Below, one piece after another: positions 1 through 9,400 of a stretch of 41,803 nucleotides of DNA (the first letter of the stretch is position 1; each line of letters begins with the position of its first letter). A program made the translations under genes and the position numbers. The DNA is from an uncultured Lachnospiraceae bacterium (GTDB lineage: Bacteria; Bacillota; Clostridia; Lachnospirales; Lachnospiraceae): contig CANQUG010000031.1 in assembly GCA_947626985.1 (NCBI GenBank), positions 1 to 41,803 of the forward strand, written 5' to 3'. Below the pieces are notes generated by a model. That model worked only from the letters and a program-made list of their open reading frames with translations. It was not told the origin of the DNA and did no database searches.

Positions 1-107
1 CGATATAAGTCAATATATAAAGTTATAATTTTTATAAATTCATAACTTTATTTAAAAAAATCGCTGTGAATAGTAACAAACTTTTTATACATTTTTCATT
101 TTACCTA

Positions 108-137
108 TTGACATTTCTTAGCTGGACTTAGTATAGC
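108..137 (+). promoter_or_regulatory. Predicted sigma-A promoter reading toward the spo0A 3' end
   Basis: A perfect -35 TTGACA (108-113) lies 18 bases before TATAGC (132-137). A transcript would start near 144, just ahead of a long stem-loop (150-202), and would run antisense into spo0A. There is no plus-strand gene downstream for many kilobases, so it would drive a non-coding RNA if active. The -10 is only a moderate match. Confidence 0.4.
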
Positions 138-149
138 GGGCTCAACTGA

Positions 150-202
150 GGAACTGTACAGAGATAACCTTGGAGTTTCCACAGTTATTTCTGTACAGTT
201 CC
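150..202. repeat. 19-bp stem-loop downstream of spo0A
   Basis: GGAACTGTACAG (150-161) pairs perfectly with CTGTACAGTTCC (191-202). The stem continues through an A-T pair, a G-T wobble and ATAAC/GTTAT, giving 19 continuous pairs and a 15-base loop. No T-run follows on either strand, so it is not a normal intrinsic terminator. It could be the 5' stem of a small RNA, a protein-binding palindrome, a processing hairpin for spo0A mRNA, or a small mobile-repeat relic. The rest of 1-304 is AT-rich and holds no gene I can support. Confidence 0.6.
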
Positions 203-304
203 CTGGCGGCCCTTCATATTGCAAACCGATGCGGCAGCTTTATTCAGAACATCCGCTCTCTCACAGCCGCAGGCGAGCTACAGTTATTATAGCGCAAAAT
301 TATA

Positions 305-1111
305 TTATTGGAAAGAGTGATTTTTATATTCCAGCCTGATCTTGTCCGCAATCAGAGCGATAAACTCTGAATTTGTGGGTTTTCCCTTTCCAGTGCTCAC
401 CGTATACCCGAACAGTTCGTCGATGGTATCCATTTTTCCCCTGCTCCAGGCCACCTCGATGGCGTGACGGATGGCCCGCTCCACCCTGCTGGGAGTGGTC
501 TGATGCTTCTTGGCAATGGTGGGGTACAGAATTTTCGTTATGGAATTCAGCATTTCCATATCGTTGACAGATAATATGATGGCGTCCCTCAGGTACTGGT
601 ATCCTTTAATATGCGCAGGGACGCCGATTTCATGTATCACATTTGTTACGTCGGCTTCCAGATCCGCTCCTCCGTATGTACCGTATTCCTCCCGAAGAAT
701 CGGTCTGGAACTGTCCCGGGGCCGTTTTTCACCTATTTTCCGGATATGCTTGATCCGATTCAGCAGCATCTGATTGTCAAAAGGCTTCAGCATGTAGTAT
801 TCTGCTCCAAGATTAAAGGCATCTTCCGTGATCCGCTCCCGTCCCACCGCGGATATTACAATAAAGGACGGGATTTTTCCTCCTTCGCAGTTCTGACTGT
901 AGCGCTCCATGACGGAAAGGCCGTCGCCCTTGGGCATGATGATATCCAGAATCACTACATCCGGCTGTTTTTCGTTGATAATGTTACAGATTTCTTCTCC
1001 GTTGTGTGCTTTTCCGACCAGAGTAAGGTCTTTATCCTCTTCGATCATTCGACCAAGTACTTCAACCATTTTCTCGTTATCATCTGCAATCGCCACATTC
1101 AATTTTTCCAT
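305..1111 (-). CDS. spo0A: Spo0A, master regulator of sporulation
   Basis: This is the response regulator that commits the cell to sporulation. The 268 residues match the family's usual length. The N-terminal receiver carries the acidic pocket D10/D11, the phospho-acceptor D56 (in VVILDIIMP), S87 and K109 (YYMLKP). The C-terminal Spo0A DNA-binding domain (about 150-265) contains [19 protein letters not shown] and the recognition-helix segment [15 protein letters not shown]. The ATG is preceded by AGGAGGAGG. In most clostridia spoIVB lies directly upstream; here the upstream neighbour is a GH20 gene and no spoIVB is present. Phosphorelay control is known for the family and not visible here. 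Confidence 0.97.
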   Translation of the reverse strand: MEKLNVAIADDNEKMVEVLGRMIEEDKDLTLVGKAHNGEEICNIINEKQPDVVILDIIMPKGDGLSVMERYSQNCEGGKIPSFIVISAVGRERITEDAFNLGAEYYMLKPFDNQMLLNRIKHIRKIGEKRPRDSSRPILREEYGTYGGADLEADVTNVIHEIGVPAHIKGYQYLRDAIILSVNDMEMLNSITKILYPTIAKKHQTTPSRVERAIRHAIEVAWSRGKMDTIDELFGYTVSTGKGKPTNSEFIALIADKIRLEYKNHSFQ

Positions 1112-1260
1112 GAGGCCTGCCTCCTCCTAACTGTATCTGAATGCCGGATGCCTCCGCCGGGAAGCCCCGACAGACAATACGTGATTCAATTGTTGGTTGT
1201 TTCACTTGTACAATGCAAATACATCAAAGGTCCATAAGCCAGCTTTTGCACATCAAGGAC

Positions 1261-1290
1261 ATTATAGTTGAACGGAAGAGGGGAAATCAA
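1261..1290 (-). promoter_or_regulatory. Candidate spo0A promoter, with two near-0A boxes upstream
   Basis: On the minus strand TTGATT (1285-1290) stands 18 bases before a perfect TATAAT (1261-1266), about 150 bases upstream of the spo0A ATG. Further upstream are two one-mismatch versions of the Spo0A box TGTCGAA: TGTCGAG (1331-1337, minus strand) and CGTCGAA (1473-1479, plus strand). Autoregulation by Spo0A is known in this family; assigning these boxes is inference. The 1112-1569 gap otherwise holds no gene I can support. Confidence 0.4.
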
Positions 1291-1569
1291 GCCGAAAGTG
1301 GGGGAAAACCCGGATTTTCGTTCGTTCAAACTCGACAGCGGAAACGCTTTTCTTTCAACAGAATCTCTTATTTTTCGGGCATTTTTTACCTCTTTTTCCA
1401 GTGAAAAAAATGTTTTTTCTCCAGTTTTTTCCAACGCCTCCTCAAAAGAAAAGGCGAAATTTTCTGAAACCCCGTCGAAACGTACCGTGTCGGTTCCCGG
1501 AGGCAGACGTTGCAGACCGTCCCCAGTTTTTTACTTTTCTCCTCCCGAAACAACACGACAGATTTTCCC

Positions 1570-1608
1570 AAAAAAACCGGGAGAAATCCAAAAAGGAATT
1601 TCTCCCGG
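1570..1608 (-). terminator. Intrinsic terminator of the GH20 gene
   Basis: On the minus strand, 23 bases past the GH20 stop codon, an 11-bp stem (1577-1587 with 1598-1608, CCGGGAGAAAT type) is followed by seven T residues (1576-1570). It is a textbook rho-independent terminator and separates the GH20 transcript from spo0A. Confidence 0.9.
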
Positions 1609-1630
1609 GGCAGGCACCCTTCCGTATTCA

Positions 1631-3073
1631 TCAGATATCTTCAGCCGCTTTGCCGGAAGCCTCCACATCCTCCGGGAACATGCTGGCGTTAAAAGCGGCG
1701 ATCTGAGCCGCGGCGGTTTCCGGATCCGGATTCCAGCCCTCCGGCTCCATGATATGGATTCCATGGCGCTCAAACAACGGCAGCAGTTTCATCAGGCACT
1801 GCTCAAACTCCTCATAGGGAGGCCGGTCCGGTCCGCACCAGCCCACCTGGGCGGATGCCGCAAACCTGGGCCAGCACAGCTCTTCCATCCTGGCTCCGTC
1901 CCGCACGTGCTCCGTCCACATCAGGCACTCCGTGCCGATCACAGAGTCTTCGCCTCTCTCCCCCAGCTCTGCCGGCCGGGTATTCAGCTCATACATGTTT
2001 CTCAGGGAAACGGAGCCGTAGGGATAGTCGCAGTAGCTGTTCATCACGTTGGAGACAACGGCCTTTCCGCCTTTATCCAGGTGAGCCTTCATCATCCCGT
2101 CTCTGTCGTCGATCCAGAGCTGGACCACCACGGCGGGATCCAGATTTCCTCCGTAGACAGCCTCATTCCACACCACCGGAATCTTTCCCCGGGATATCAG
2201 ATAGGAAGAAATCCTGTTCTCCACGTATCCCTGGAGCTGCTGGAAGCTTTCCAGATGCTCCTCCTCCATGCGCTTCCTGCAGTGGGGACAGGCCTTCCAG
2301 TGGCTCTTGGGCGCCTCGTCTCCCCCGATGTGGAAATATCTGCCGGGGAAAAGCTCCATGAGATCGTCCAGAAGCTCCTCGATAAAGGTGAAGGTTTCCT
2401 CCTTCCCCGCGCAGAGAATCTCCTGGAAAATCCCGGAACGGGTTCCCACCTTCACCTCACGGTTTTCGCACCCGTACTGGGGATAAGCGGCCAGAATGGC
2501 CATCACATGACCCGGCATATCCACCTCCGGCACCACCTCAATGCCCAGTTCTTCGCAGAGAGCCACGATCTCCTTCACCTCCCGGCGGGTATAATATCCG
2601 CCCTGAAGCTCCTCGGAGGAACATTTGTCGAAGTGATCCCCCTCTCTCACGGAACCGATCTCATGAAGTCTGGGAAAACGGAGGCTCTCCACCCGCCATC
2701 CCTGATCGTCAGAGATATGCCAGTGAAAATGATTCAGCTTGAATTCCGCACACATGCGGATCATCTTTTTGATCTGCTCCGCGGGGAAAAAATGCCGGGC
2801 GCAGTCAATATGGAAGGAACGGTAGGGATAGAAGGGTTTGTCCTGGATCTCCATGCAGGGAAGCCCCTGGGAATACAGCAGCTTCAGCTGTTCCAGAGTG
2901 GTTTTCCCGTAGGAAAGTCCTGTTTTGCTCCCGCCCTCCAGAAGAATCTTCTCCGGCGAGATATGGATGTGATATTCCTCTGTCTCCAGAGAGGCGTTCA
3001 TGGTTTCCTCCACCGGACATGCCGGGGAAGCAATTCCTTCAAGATACGTTACTTTTTTTGGATATGGCAGCAT
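1631..3073 (-). CDS. GH20 beta-N-acetylhexosaminidase, cytoplasmic
   Basis: This enzyme hydrolyses terminal beta-linked GlcNAc or GalNAc by substrate-assisted catalysis. A short N-terminal GH20b-like part (about 1-80) leads into the TIM barrel. Visible motifs are FHWHISDDQGWR (about 116-127), VVPEVDMPGH (about 180-189) and the catalytic pair D252-E253 in HIGGDEAPKSHW. There is no signal peptide and no extra carbohydrate-binding module at 480 residues, so the substrate must be imported. The ATG has AGGAGG eight bases upstream. It lies 78 bases after proB on the same strand. Exo-hexosaminidase is the simplest reading; a lacto-N-biosidase-like activity cannot be excluded from sequence. Confidence 0.93.
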   Translation of the reverse strand: MLPYPKKVTYLEGIASPACPVEETMNASLETEEYHIHISPEKILLEGGSKTGLSYGKTTLEQLKLLYSQGLPCMEIQDKPFYPYRSFHIDCARHFFPAEQIKKMIRMCAEFKLNHFHWHISDDQGWRVESLRFPRLHEIGSVREGDHFDKCSSEELQGGYYTRREVKEIVALCEELGIEVVPEVDMPGHVMAILAAYPQYGCENREVKVGTRSGIFQEILCAGKEETFTFIEELLDDLMELFPGRYFHIGGDEAPKSHWKACPHCRKRMEEEHLESFQQLQGYVENRISSYLISRGKIPVVWNEAVYGGNLDPAVVVQLWIDDRDGMMKAHLDKGGKAVVSNVMNSYCDYPYGSVSLRNMYELNTRPAELGERGEDSVIGTECLMWTEHVRDGARMEELCWPRFAASAQVGWCGPDRPPYEEFEQCLMKLLPLFERHGIHIMEPEGWNPDPETAAAQIAAFNASMFPEDVEASGKAAEDI

Positions 3074-3151
3074 ATTCTGTCCTCCTCTTATAAACGGCCT
3101 TCTGCGTTCTTCCGGAACCCCGCGTTCCTTCCTCTGCGGCGTCCGGGTGTC

Positions 3152-3949
3152 TCATTTTTTTCCTGCAAAAAGAGTTCCCACCTCTGCCCCCTTCACAATC
3201 TCATACAGGGAGGAAGGATGTTTTCCATTGGTGATAATGGTATCGATCCCCTGAGCGGTAGCCAGTCCGGCCGCCTGAAGCTTGGTGCGCATTCCGCCGG
3301 TGCCCCTCCGGGAGCCCGCCCCGCCGGCCAGGTGATACACGCTCTCGTCGATCTCCTCAATCCGCGAGATCAGACGTGCGCCGGGATACAGCCGGGGATC
3401 ACTGTCGTAAAATCCGTCGATATCGGAAAAGATCACCAGCTTTCCGGCTCCGCAGAGAATGGCCACCACGGCGGAAAGCATATCATTGTCGCCGAACAGA
3501 CGGTCCTCGGACTCGATCTCCTTGTAGCTCACGGAGTCGTTCTCATTCACCACAGGAATGATTCCCATTTCCAGAAGAGCTTCGAAGGTGTTGGTAAGGT
3601 TCTCCTTTTTTTCCTCCTCCTCAATATCCTCCGCGTTGAGAAGGATCTGGGCGATGGTCTTGTCGTAATCGCCGAAAAATTTGTCGTACAGGTACATGAT
3701 ACTGCACTGTCCCACCGCCGCTGCCGCCTGCTTCAGGCGCATGGTGTCCGGCCGGGACTTCATGTTCAGCTTGTTGCTTCCCACGGCGATGGCGCCGGAG
3801 GATACCAGAATCACCTCGTATCCCATATTCTGTATATCCGACAGGACGCACGCCAGCTTGTCAAAAGAGCGCAGGTCGCTCTTTCCCAGTTCGTTTGTCA
3901 GGGTGGAGGTTCCCACCTTCACCACAATTCTGTTCTGTTTCAGTCTCAT
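3152..3949 (-). CDS. proB: Glutamate 5-kinase (ProB), short form without PUA domain
   Basis: ProB phosphorylates L-glutamate in the first step of proline synthesis. The 265 residues form one amino-acid-kinase domain: IVVKVGTSTLT at the N-terminus (ATP and phosphate binding), VILVSSGAIAVG (about 45-56), PVVNENDSV (about 136-144), FGDNDMLSA and the nucleotide loop GTGGMRTKLQAA near 215. The PUA domain that extends E. coli ProB to about 367 residues is absent, as in many Firmicutes. proA, the usual partner, is not adjacent on either side, so the gene is an orphan here, 78 bases upstream of the GH20 gene. Confidence 0.93.
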   Translation of the reverse strand: MRLKQNRIVVKVGTSTLTNELGKSDLRSFDKLACVLSDIQNMGYEVILVSSGAIAVGSNKLNMKSRPDTMRLKQAAAAVGQCSIMYLYDKFFGDYDKTIAQILLNAEDIEEEEKKENLTNTFEALLEMGIIPVVNENDSVSYKEIESEDRLFGDNDMLSAVVAILCGAGKLVIFSDIDGFYDSDPRLYPGARLISRIEEIDESVYHLAGGAGSRRGTGGMRTKLQAAGLATAQGIDTIITNGKHPSSLYEIVKGAEVGTLFAGKK

Positions 3950-4079
3950 GATTCACTCCGTTCTGCGGATTCCTCCCCGACATATTTTTCGGAAAAATCC
4001 GCGTAATCCATGCTTTATTGGATATATGTTTCTGACAGAGGGCGGATCCGTCAGCCCTCCGCCGTAAAATCGCCTACCC

Positions 4080-4108
4080 AGTGTAGCACATTCTTCTTCC
4101 ACGGACAA
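4080..4108 (-). promoter_or_regulatory. Candidate proB promoter
   Basis: On the minus strand TTGTCC (4103-4108) is 17 bases from TACACT (4080-4085), about 130 bases upstream of the proB ATG. The leader contains an imperfect GC-rich hairpin around 4040-4065. No T-box specifier or antiterminator motif was recognised. Confidence 0.4.
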
Positions 4109-4249
4109 TATGAAACATGAAAATTATTCCGGGCCATGTGAAACAGAAAAATCATTCCGATCCCTGTGAAACAGGAAAATCATCCCGGGCCATGTGAAAC
4201 AGGAAAATCATTCCAGTTCCTGTGGAAACATGAAAATTATTCCGGGCCG
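4109..4249. repeat. Five tandem 28-bp repeats between GH112 and proB
   Basis: The core TGAAACAGGAAAATCATTCC recurs at exactly 28-base steps (starts 4111, 4139, 4167, 4195 and 4223). Units differ at a few positions: outer units have CATGAAAATTATT, inner ones CAGGAAAATCATT, and the junctions alternate between CCGGGCC and other sequences. There are no spacers, so this is not a CRISPR array. It begins 24 bases beyond the GH112 stop codon. The minus-strand transcript carries repeated GGAATGATTTTCC segments. Confidence 0.85.
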
Positions 4250-4272
4250 GAATATAAAACCGCCGGGGAAGC

Positions 4273-6438
4273 TCAGATCTCATACCAGAGGATCTCATTG
4301 GCCTCCAGGTGCAGCCCGAAGCTGCTTCCGTCCCCTTTATACACCACAGTATCCTGCGGTTCATAGGTATTGTTCACCACACAGAACTTCCCGTTCTTCA
4401 CATAGGCGTGAACTTCCACATTATAATTGGAAGAAAACCATCTGCGGAGATTCCCTTCCTCCCCGGAAGCCCACAGAATGGCCCGGTAAAGCAGCCTGCT
4501 GTTCTCGAAGCTGTAGGGAAGTCCGCTGATGTACACGCTGCGGCCCTTCCCGCAGGAATTTGCCGCCAGCTGCACATGACCCTCCGTTTCCCGGATAATT
4601 GTGGTTCCGTCCAGGGCATAGATATTTTTCTTTCCCTCTCCGAAATCGATCTCTCCGGGGCAGTCTTCCGTGATAAAGTGTTCATGGGTTTCCCGGTTGT
4701 ATTTGTCCCGGTTCAGGGTAAAGCCGTTTTCCCTCTCCAGGCCGAACACATCCGAAAGCTGGAAATATCTCCCCTGCCACTGATGAGCGGCGGGCTCTCC
4801 CACGCCGATGATGCCTTTTCCCTCATACACGAAGCGGCGCACGACGGTGACGATCCTCTCGTCCGTCCAGTTCTCCCCTCCCGTGTAGGCGGTATCCCCG
4901 TCCCCCACGTTCAGAAGCACATCCACATCCTTCAGAATATCCGGATTTTCCCGGATATCGTCGAAGCTGATAAAACGCACGTCAAAGGGAGCGCCGCTTA
5001 AAGCCTCCATGACGCCCGCGTAGGAATAGTTCTGCTTATAGTACAGGGCATGATGTACCATATGATTCCCCCAGGCCCGCATCTTCCCCCAGCAGTTCAG
5101 CACCGCCACGGTTTTTACGCAGTAGGGCGTCGTGCCCTTTATGTTCTCGTACAGCACCCGGAATTCCTCGCATACGCTCTCCACGTAGTCCACGAAATCC
5201 GGGAACTGCAGCGCCAGCTTCAGATACCCGCCGTATCCGATCCGGTCAATGGGACTGCGCAGAATGGCTCTCCTGGCCGTCACCCAGTTCACCTTCGCCT
5301 CCTTCACCGGATCCCCGCCTTCATGGAAGGTGTCCGGGAAAAAGTACGGCAGAAACCGTCCCTCCGTGTATTTCACACCGGGGATATCGCTGATCAGCCG
5401 GAGCGTAGCTCCGTTGCCCACGCTGCCCACCACCGCGTCCAGCCCGATGGAGGCGAACTCCTCCATAAATGGCTCCGTTCCGATCCAGTGGTCTCCCAGA
5501 AACATCATGGCCTCCCTGCCGTACTCATGGGTGATCTCCACCAGCTCCCGGGCCAGCTTCGCCACCTCCCGCCTCTGAAAAGCCTGAAATTCCAGAAATT
5601 CCCGGGAGGGAATCCGGTAGGTATTATTCATATAGCCCTGGTCGATGATATATTCCGGGCGGAAGGGGTACCCCGCCTCCCGCTCGAACTGTTCCAGAAT
5701 ATAGGGGCTCACCGACGCGGAATAGCCGTACCAGTCCACATATTTTTCCCGGGCCAGCTCGTCAAAAATCAGAGTGAACTGATGAAAAAACGTGGTAAAG
5801 CGCACCACATCCACGTAGGGGTGGCTCTCCAGATATTCCCGGAGGCGTTTCAGAGAATAGGCATGGGTTTTGGGCTGGCGCACATCGAAAGTGATCTGCT
5901 TCTCCACGCCCTGCCAGCTGTTGGTTACCGCATTGTACATGTGTACGGGGTCCCACATGATATAGGCGAGAAAACTGACGGTATAGGCGTGAAAGGGCAC
6001 AGCCGGATAAATCGTCACACAGCCGCTCTCCGCCTCATAGCTCCAGTCCGATACAGGGACCGCCTGCCCGGCGGTCCGGTCGATCACCTCCCACCACCGC
6101 TGAATATCGTCCCGGTCGTTCACCTTCAGCATATCCGGGTAGAGGTGATCCATGAGACAGATGGAAAGGGCATCGCTCTGCGCGGTATGGAAGTCCGTCA
6201 TAATGTACATCTGCTGAATCTCGTCCTCATTGGCCCTGGCCCAGTCATTGTCCTTCCGGGTAGTGTAGTAGGTGGCGTATACCTTGGCGTCCACGTCCTT
6301 CAGCTCTTCGGGATAGTCTGTCCCGTCGCAGTCACGAACAGCGTCCGCCCCCCAGCGCTCCATCAGCTCCAGGGTTTCCCGGACCACATCCAGGTCTGTG
6401 GGGATCGTCACCCGTCCTCTCTTTTTTTCCTTCTCCAT
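4273..6438 (-). CDS. GH112 beta-galactosyl disaccharide phosphorylase (LNB/GNB or Gal-Rha type)
   Basis: GH112 enzymes phosphorolyse beta-galactosyl disaccharides, giving galactose 1-phosphate without spending ATP. The 721 residues match the family: GRVTIPTDLDVV at the start, RWGADAVRDCDGTDYP (about 28-43), WDPVHMYNAVTNSW, DVVRFTTFFHQFTLIFD (about 210-226), and MMFLGDHWIGTEPF, whose D316 aligns with the known general acid D313 of the bifidobacterial enzyme. GVKYTEGRFLPYFFPDTF and the C-terminal GRSVYISGLPYS also fit. No signal peptide. AAGGAG precedes the ATG and lacZ ends 24 bases upstream, so the two are co-transcribed. The bifidobacterial lnpBCD genes are missing. The acceptor could be GlcNAc/GalNAc or L-rhamnose. 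Confidence 0.93.
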   Translation of the reverse strand: MEKEKKRGRVTIPTDLDVVRETLELMERWGADAVRDCDGTDYPEELKDVDAKVYATYYTTRKDNDWARANEDEIQQMYIMTDFHTAQSDALSICLMDHLYPDMLKVNDRDDIQRWWEVIDRTAGQAVPVSDWSYEAESGCVTIYPAVPFHAYTVSFLAYIMWDPVHMYNAVTNSWQGVEKQITFDVRQPKTHAYSLKRLREYLESHPYVDVVRFTTFFHQFTLIFDELAREKYVDWYGYSASVSPYILEQFEREAGYPFRPEYIIDQGYMNNTYRIPSREFLEFQAFQRREVAKLARELVEITHEYGREAMMFLGDHWIGTEPFMEEFASIGLDAVVGSVGNGATLRLISDIPGVKYTEGRFLPYFFPDTFHEGGDPVKEAKVNWVTARRAILRSPIDRIGYGGYLKLALQFPDFVDYVESVCEEFRVLYENIKGTTPYCVKTVAVLNCWGKMRAWGNHMVHHALYYKQNYSYAGVMEALSGAPFDVRFISFDDIRENPDILKDVDVLLNVGDGDTAYTGGENWTDERIVTVVRRFVYEGKGIIGVGEPAAHQWQGRYFQLSDVFGLERENGFTLNRDKYNRETHEHFITEDCPGEIDFGEGKKNIYALDGTTIIRETEGHVQLAANSCGKGRSVYISGLPYSFENSRLLYRAILWASGEEGNLRRWFSSNYNVEVHAYVKNGKFCVVNNTYEPQDTVVYKGDGSSFGLHLEANEILWYEI

Positions 6439-6462
6439 TCACGTATCTCCTTCGTCTGTTTT

Positions 6463-9400
6463 TCAGATTCCCCGGAAGCGGAAGGTGAATTCCATCCTTC
6501 TGCTCACATCTATGAGATATTCCTTATGAGGTCTGGCGCCCCAGCTGTTGTCCCCGGCGATGCCCAGCTGCTGCTTCGCGGCGCGGATCACCGTATAGTG
6601 AATCCGGGGCAGCTCAAAGGCGTGGCGGGCATTCTCCATCTCATGCGGCGTATAGGGAAGGGCGGAGAAATTCATGGCGTCTCCCTCGAAGAGCAGTCCC
6701 CGGCCGCTTCTGTCGCAGACCTTCGCCCAGCGCACGCCCACCTTGTTCCCGCATTCCTGAGGAACCATATAACGGGCCATGTTATCGGACACCAGGTTCC
6801 GGTAAATGCCCAGCTTTCCTCCCCGGCATCTGTCCTGATAGGTTTCCTCCGGGCCCATTCCGTACCATTCCAGATGATCGTAATCCGCGCTCACCTTCAT
6901 GATCATGCCGAATTCCGGCATATCCCCCAGCTCCGGCACCGGATCGTAGGAAAGGGTAACCTCCACGGTGCCGTCCCCGAATACCCGGTAGCGCACCTCG
7001 CAGGAGGACGCCGGCATTGTAGGCATATAGTAAGTACAGGTGACAGAAACGGACTCTCCGTCTTCCTCCACCCTGGGCGCGTCCGGCATAGACGCCGGTT
7101 TTTTATGGGAAACATACATGCTGGCGATCTTCCACTGGGCATACTCCGCCATCATGTTGTAGCCGTCGTCGTTGTCCGTGGGAGCGCGCCAGAAATTCGG
7201 CTTCGGCATGGCTTCCAGCATCTCTCTGCCGCCCCTGCGGTAGGACACCAGGCCGCCGTTCATACAGGAAAACAGCGCGGAAAATCCGTCTCCGTACACG
7301 CCGATATTGGACACGCCCTTCACCACATGAACCGGTCGGTGAATCCCTGCCGCTTTCAGCCTGGCCCCATAGGGTGAGGACGATACAGAGGAAGCCTGTC
7401 CGGCTCCTGCCGCCTCCCCGCAGTTCAGCTCCTGAGCTTTCTCCTCAACCATATACACACCCTGTCCGAAAGCCACCTCGTGTCCGGCTTTTGCCCACGG
7501 CGTATCCTCCCTGAGGGCAAAGGAAACCGTTACCGCATATTCTCCCGGAATGTCCTGCTTTGCCACAGGGAGAACATATTCCTTTTCGGAGAGGGGCGGC
7601 ACGCTGGTCTCCAGAGTCTTCCTCTCCATCAGGACTCCGTCCCGCGCCACGCTCACCGTACAGCGGTACACATCCGTACTGACAAACAGATTTTTATTGA
7701 TCACCCGCACCTTTCCTTCGGAAACCTGCGCCGTGATATTCTGGTAATTGAATTTGATCTCCTGCATTTTCGGAGAAGGGGTACGGTCCCCGCCGTACAC
7801 GATTCCGTTGCCGCTGAAATTATAATCCGTAGGCCGGTCCCCGAAATCCCCGCCGTAGGCCTGGAACTCCTCTCCGTACCGGTCTTTTTTATAAATGGAC
7901 TGATCCACGTAGTCCCAGATAAATCCTCCCTGATACAGAGGCTCCGTATCCGTCAGATCCGTATATTTGTGCATGGCCCCGCAGGAATTTCCCATGGCGT
8001 GGGTGTACTCGCAGCAGATGAAGGGCTTGCTGCGGTTCTTTTCCAGGAATTCCCGGATCTTCTCCGCCGGGGTGTACATCTGGCTTTCCATGTCGCTGGT
8101 GTCGTTGTAGCGGCGATCGTTGAACACTCCCTCATAGTGCACCAGTCTGGTATCGTCCAGCTCCCGGAATCTGTCCGACATTTTTTTGATATCCAGCCCG
8201 CCGTAGGATTCATTGCCGCAGGACCAGATGAGGATGCAGGCATGATTTTTGTCCCTCTGCCAGATGGACTCCACTCTGTCCAGCATCATCCCCAGCCATT
8301 CCGGATGATCTCCCGGCACCACCATATCCCTGCTGCCCGTTCCCCGCATCAGAGGATCCCAGGAACCGTGGGACTCCATGTTCGTCTCGTCCAGCACGCA
8401 GAGCCCCAGCCTGTCGCAGAGGCGGTAAATCCGTGAATCGTTGGGATAGTGACTGGTACGGATGGCATTGATATTGTGCCGCTTCATGGTAAGCACGTCC
8501 TGAAGGATCTCCTCATCCCGGGGAACCCGTCCGGAAATAGAGCTGAATTCATGACGGTTCACCCCTTTGAACACCATACGTTTTCCGTTCAGGCACATCA
8601 GGCCGTCCTTCATTTCAAATCTGCGGAAGCCCGCGGTCTCGCAGATCACCTCCGTTACCTTTCCCTCCTCGTCCTTCACGGTGAGAAGCACTTCGTACAG
8701 ATTGGGCTGCTCCGCGCTCCAGAGAAGAATCTCCTTCACGGGAAGGGAGAGATGGCCCTCCCCCTGAACCAGGTCAAACTCCGCCTCCGCTGCAGTCTTT
8801 CCCCCTTCTGTGGGGAAGTTTCCCTTTTCCAGCACCCGGGGCAGATGATATTCCTCCGTGACGCATTCCTTCAGAGTCACCGTGATTTTGCCGCTGCCCC
8901 TTCCCTCCGCGTCCACGAGGAGAACCCCGTCCGTGAAGGAATCATCCGGCAGAGCTCGGATTCTCAGATTCTCCACATGCACCTCCGGACAGGTATAGAG
9001 AAACACATCCCGGAACAGTCCGGAGAACCGGAAAAAGTCCTGATCCTCCGCCCAGCTGCTGCTGGTCCATTTGATCACCTGAACCGCCAGCTTGTTTTCC
9101 CCCTCCTGAAGATAGGGCGTCAGTTCAAAATCCGCCGGCGTAAAGCTGTCCTCGCTGTATCCCACGTAATGACCGTTGAGCCAGAGGATCATTCCGCTCT
9201 CCGCACCCTGGAAGGAGATATAAAGGGGACGGTTCTTCATGGCTTCAGGCACAGAAAAATATTTCACGTAATTCGCCACAGGATTAAATTTCTCCGGAAT
9301 ACTGTCCGTCCAGATCTCCTCCCGTCCGTCCCAGGGATACTGCACATTGACATACTGGGGAATGTCATACCCTTCCATCTGGATATGGGCCGGTACCCGG

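Noticed and set aside
150-202. Integron attC site
   Set aside because: The stem is nearly perfect and lacks the core-site sequences and extrahelical bases expected of attC; no integrase or cassette genes are present.
1268-4006. A 912-codon open frame on the plus strand opposite GH20 and proB
   Set aside because: It mirrors two well-identified minus-strand genes, has no known domain and arises from codon bias in GC-rich DNA. Similar long plus-strand frames at 5050-7377, 7480-9642, 22092-24287, 24708-26192 and 38059-39861 were rejected for the same reason.
3950-4107. T-box leader of proB
   Set aside because: No antiterminator consensus or specifier loop was found; only a short GC-rich hairpin.
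4109-4249. CRISPR-like array
   Set aside because: Units follow each other at 28 bases with no unique spacers, and no cas gene is nearby.
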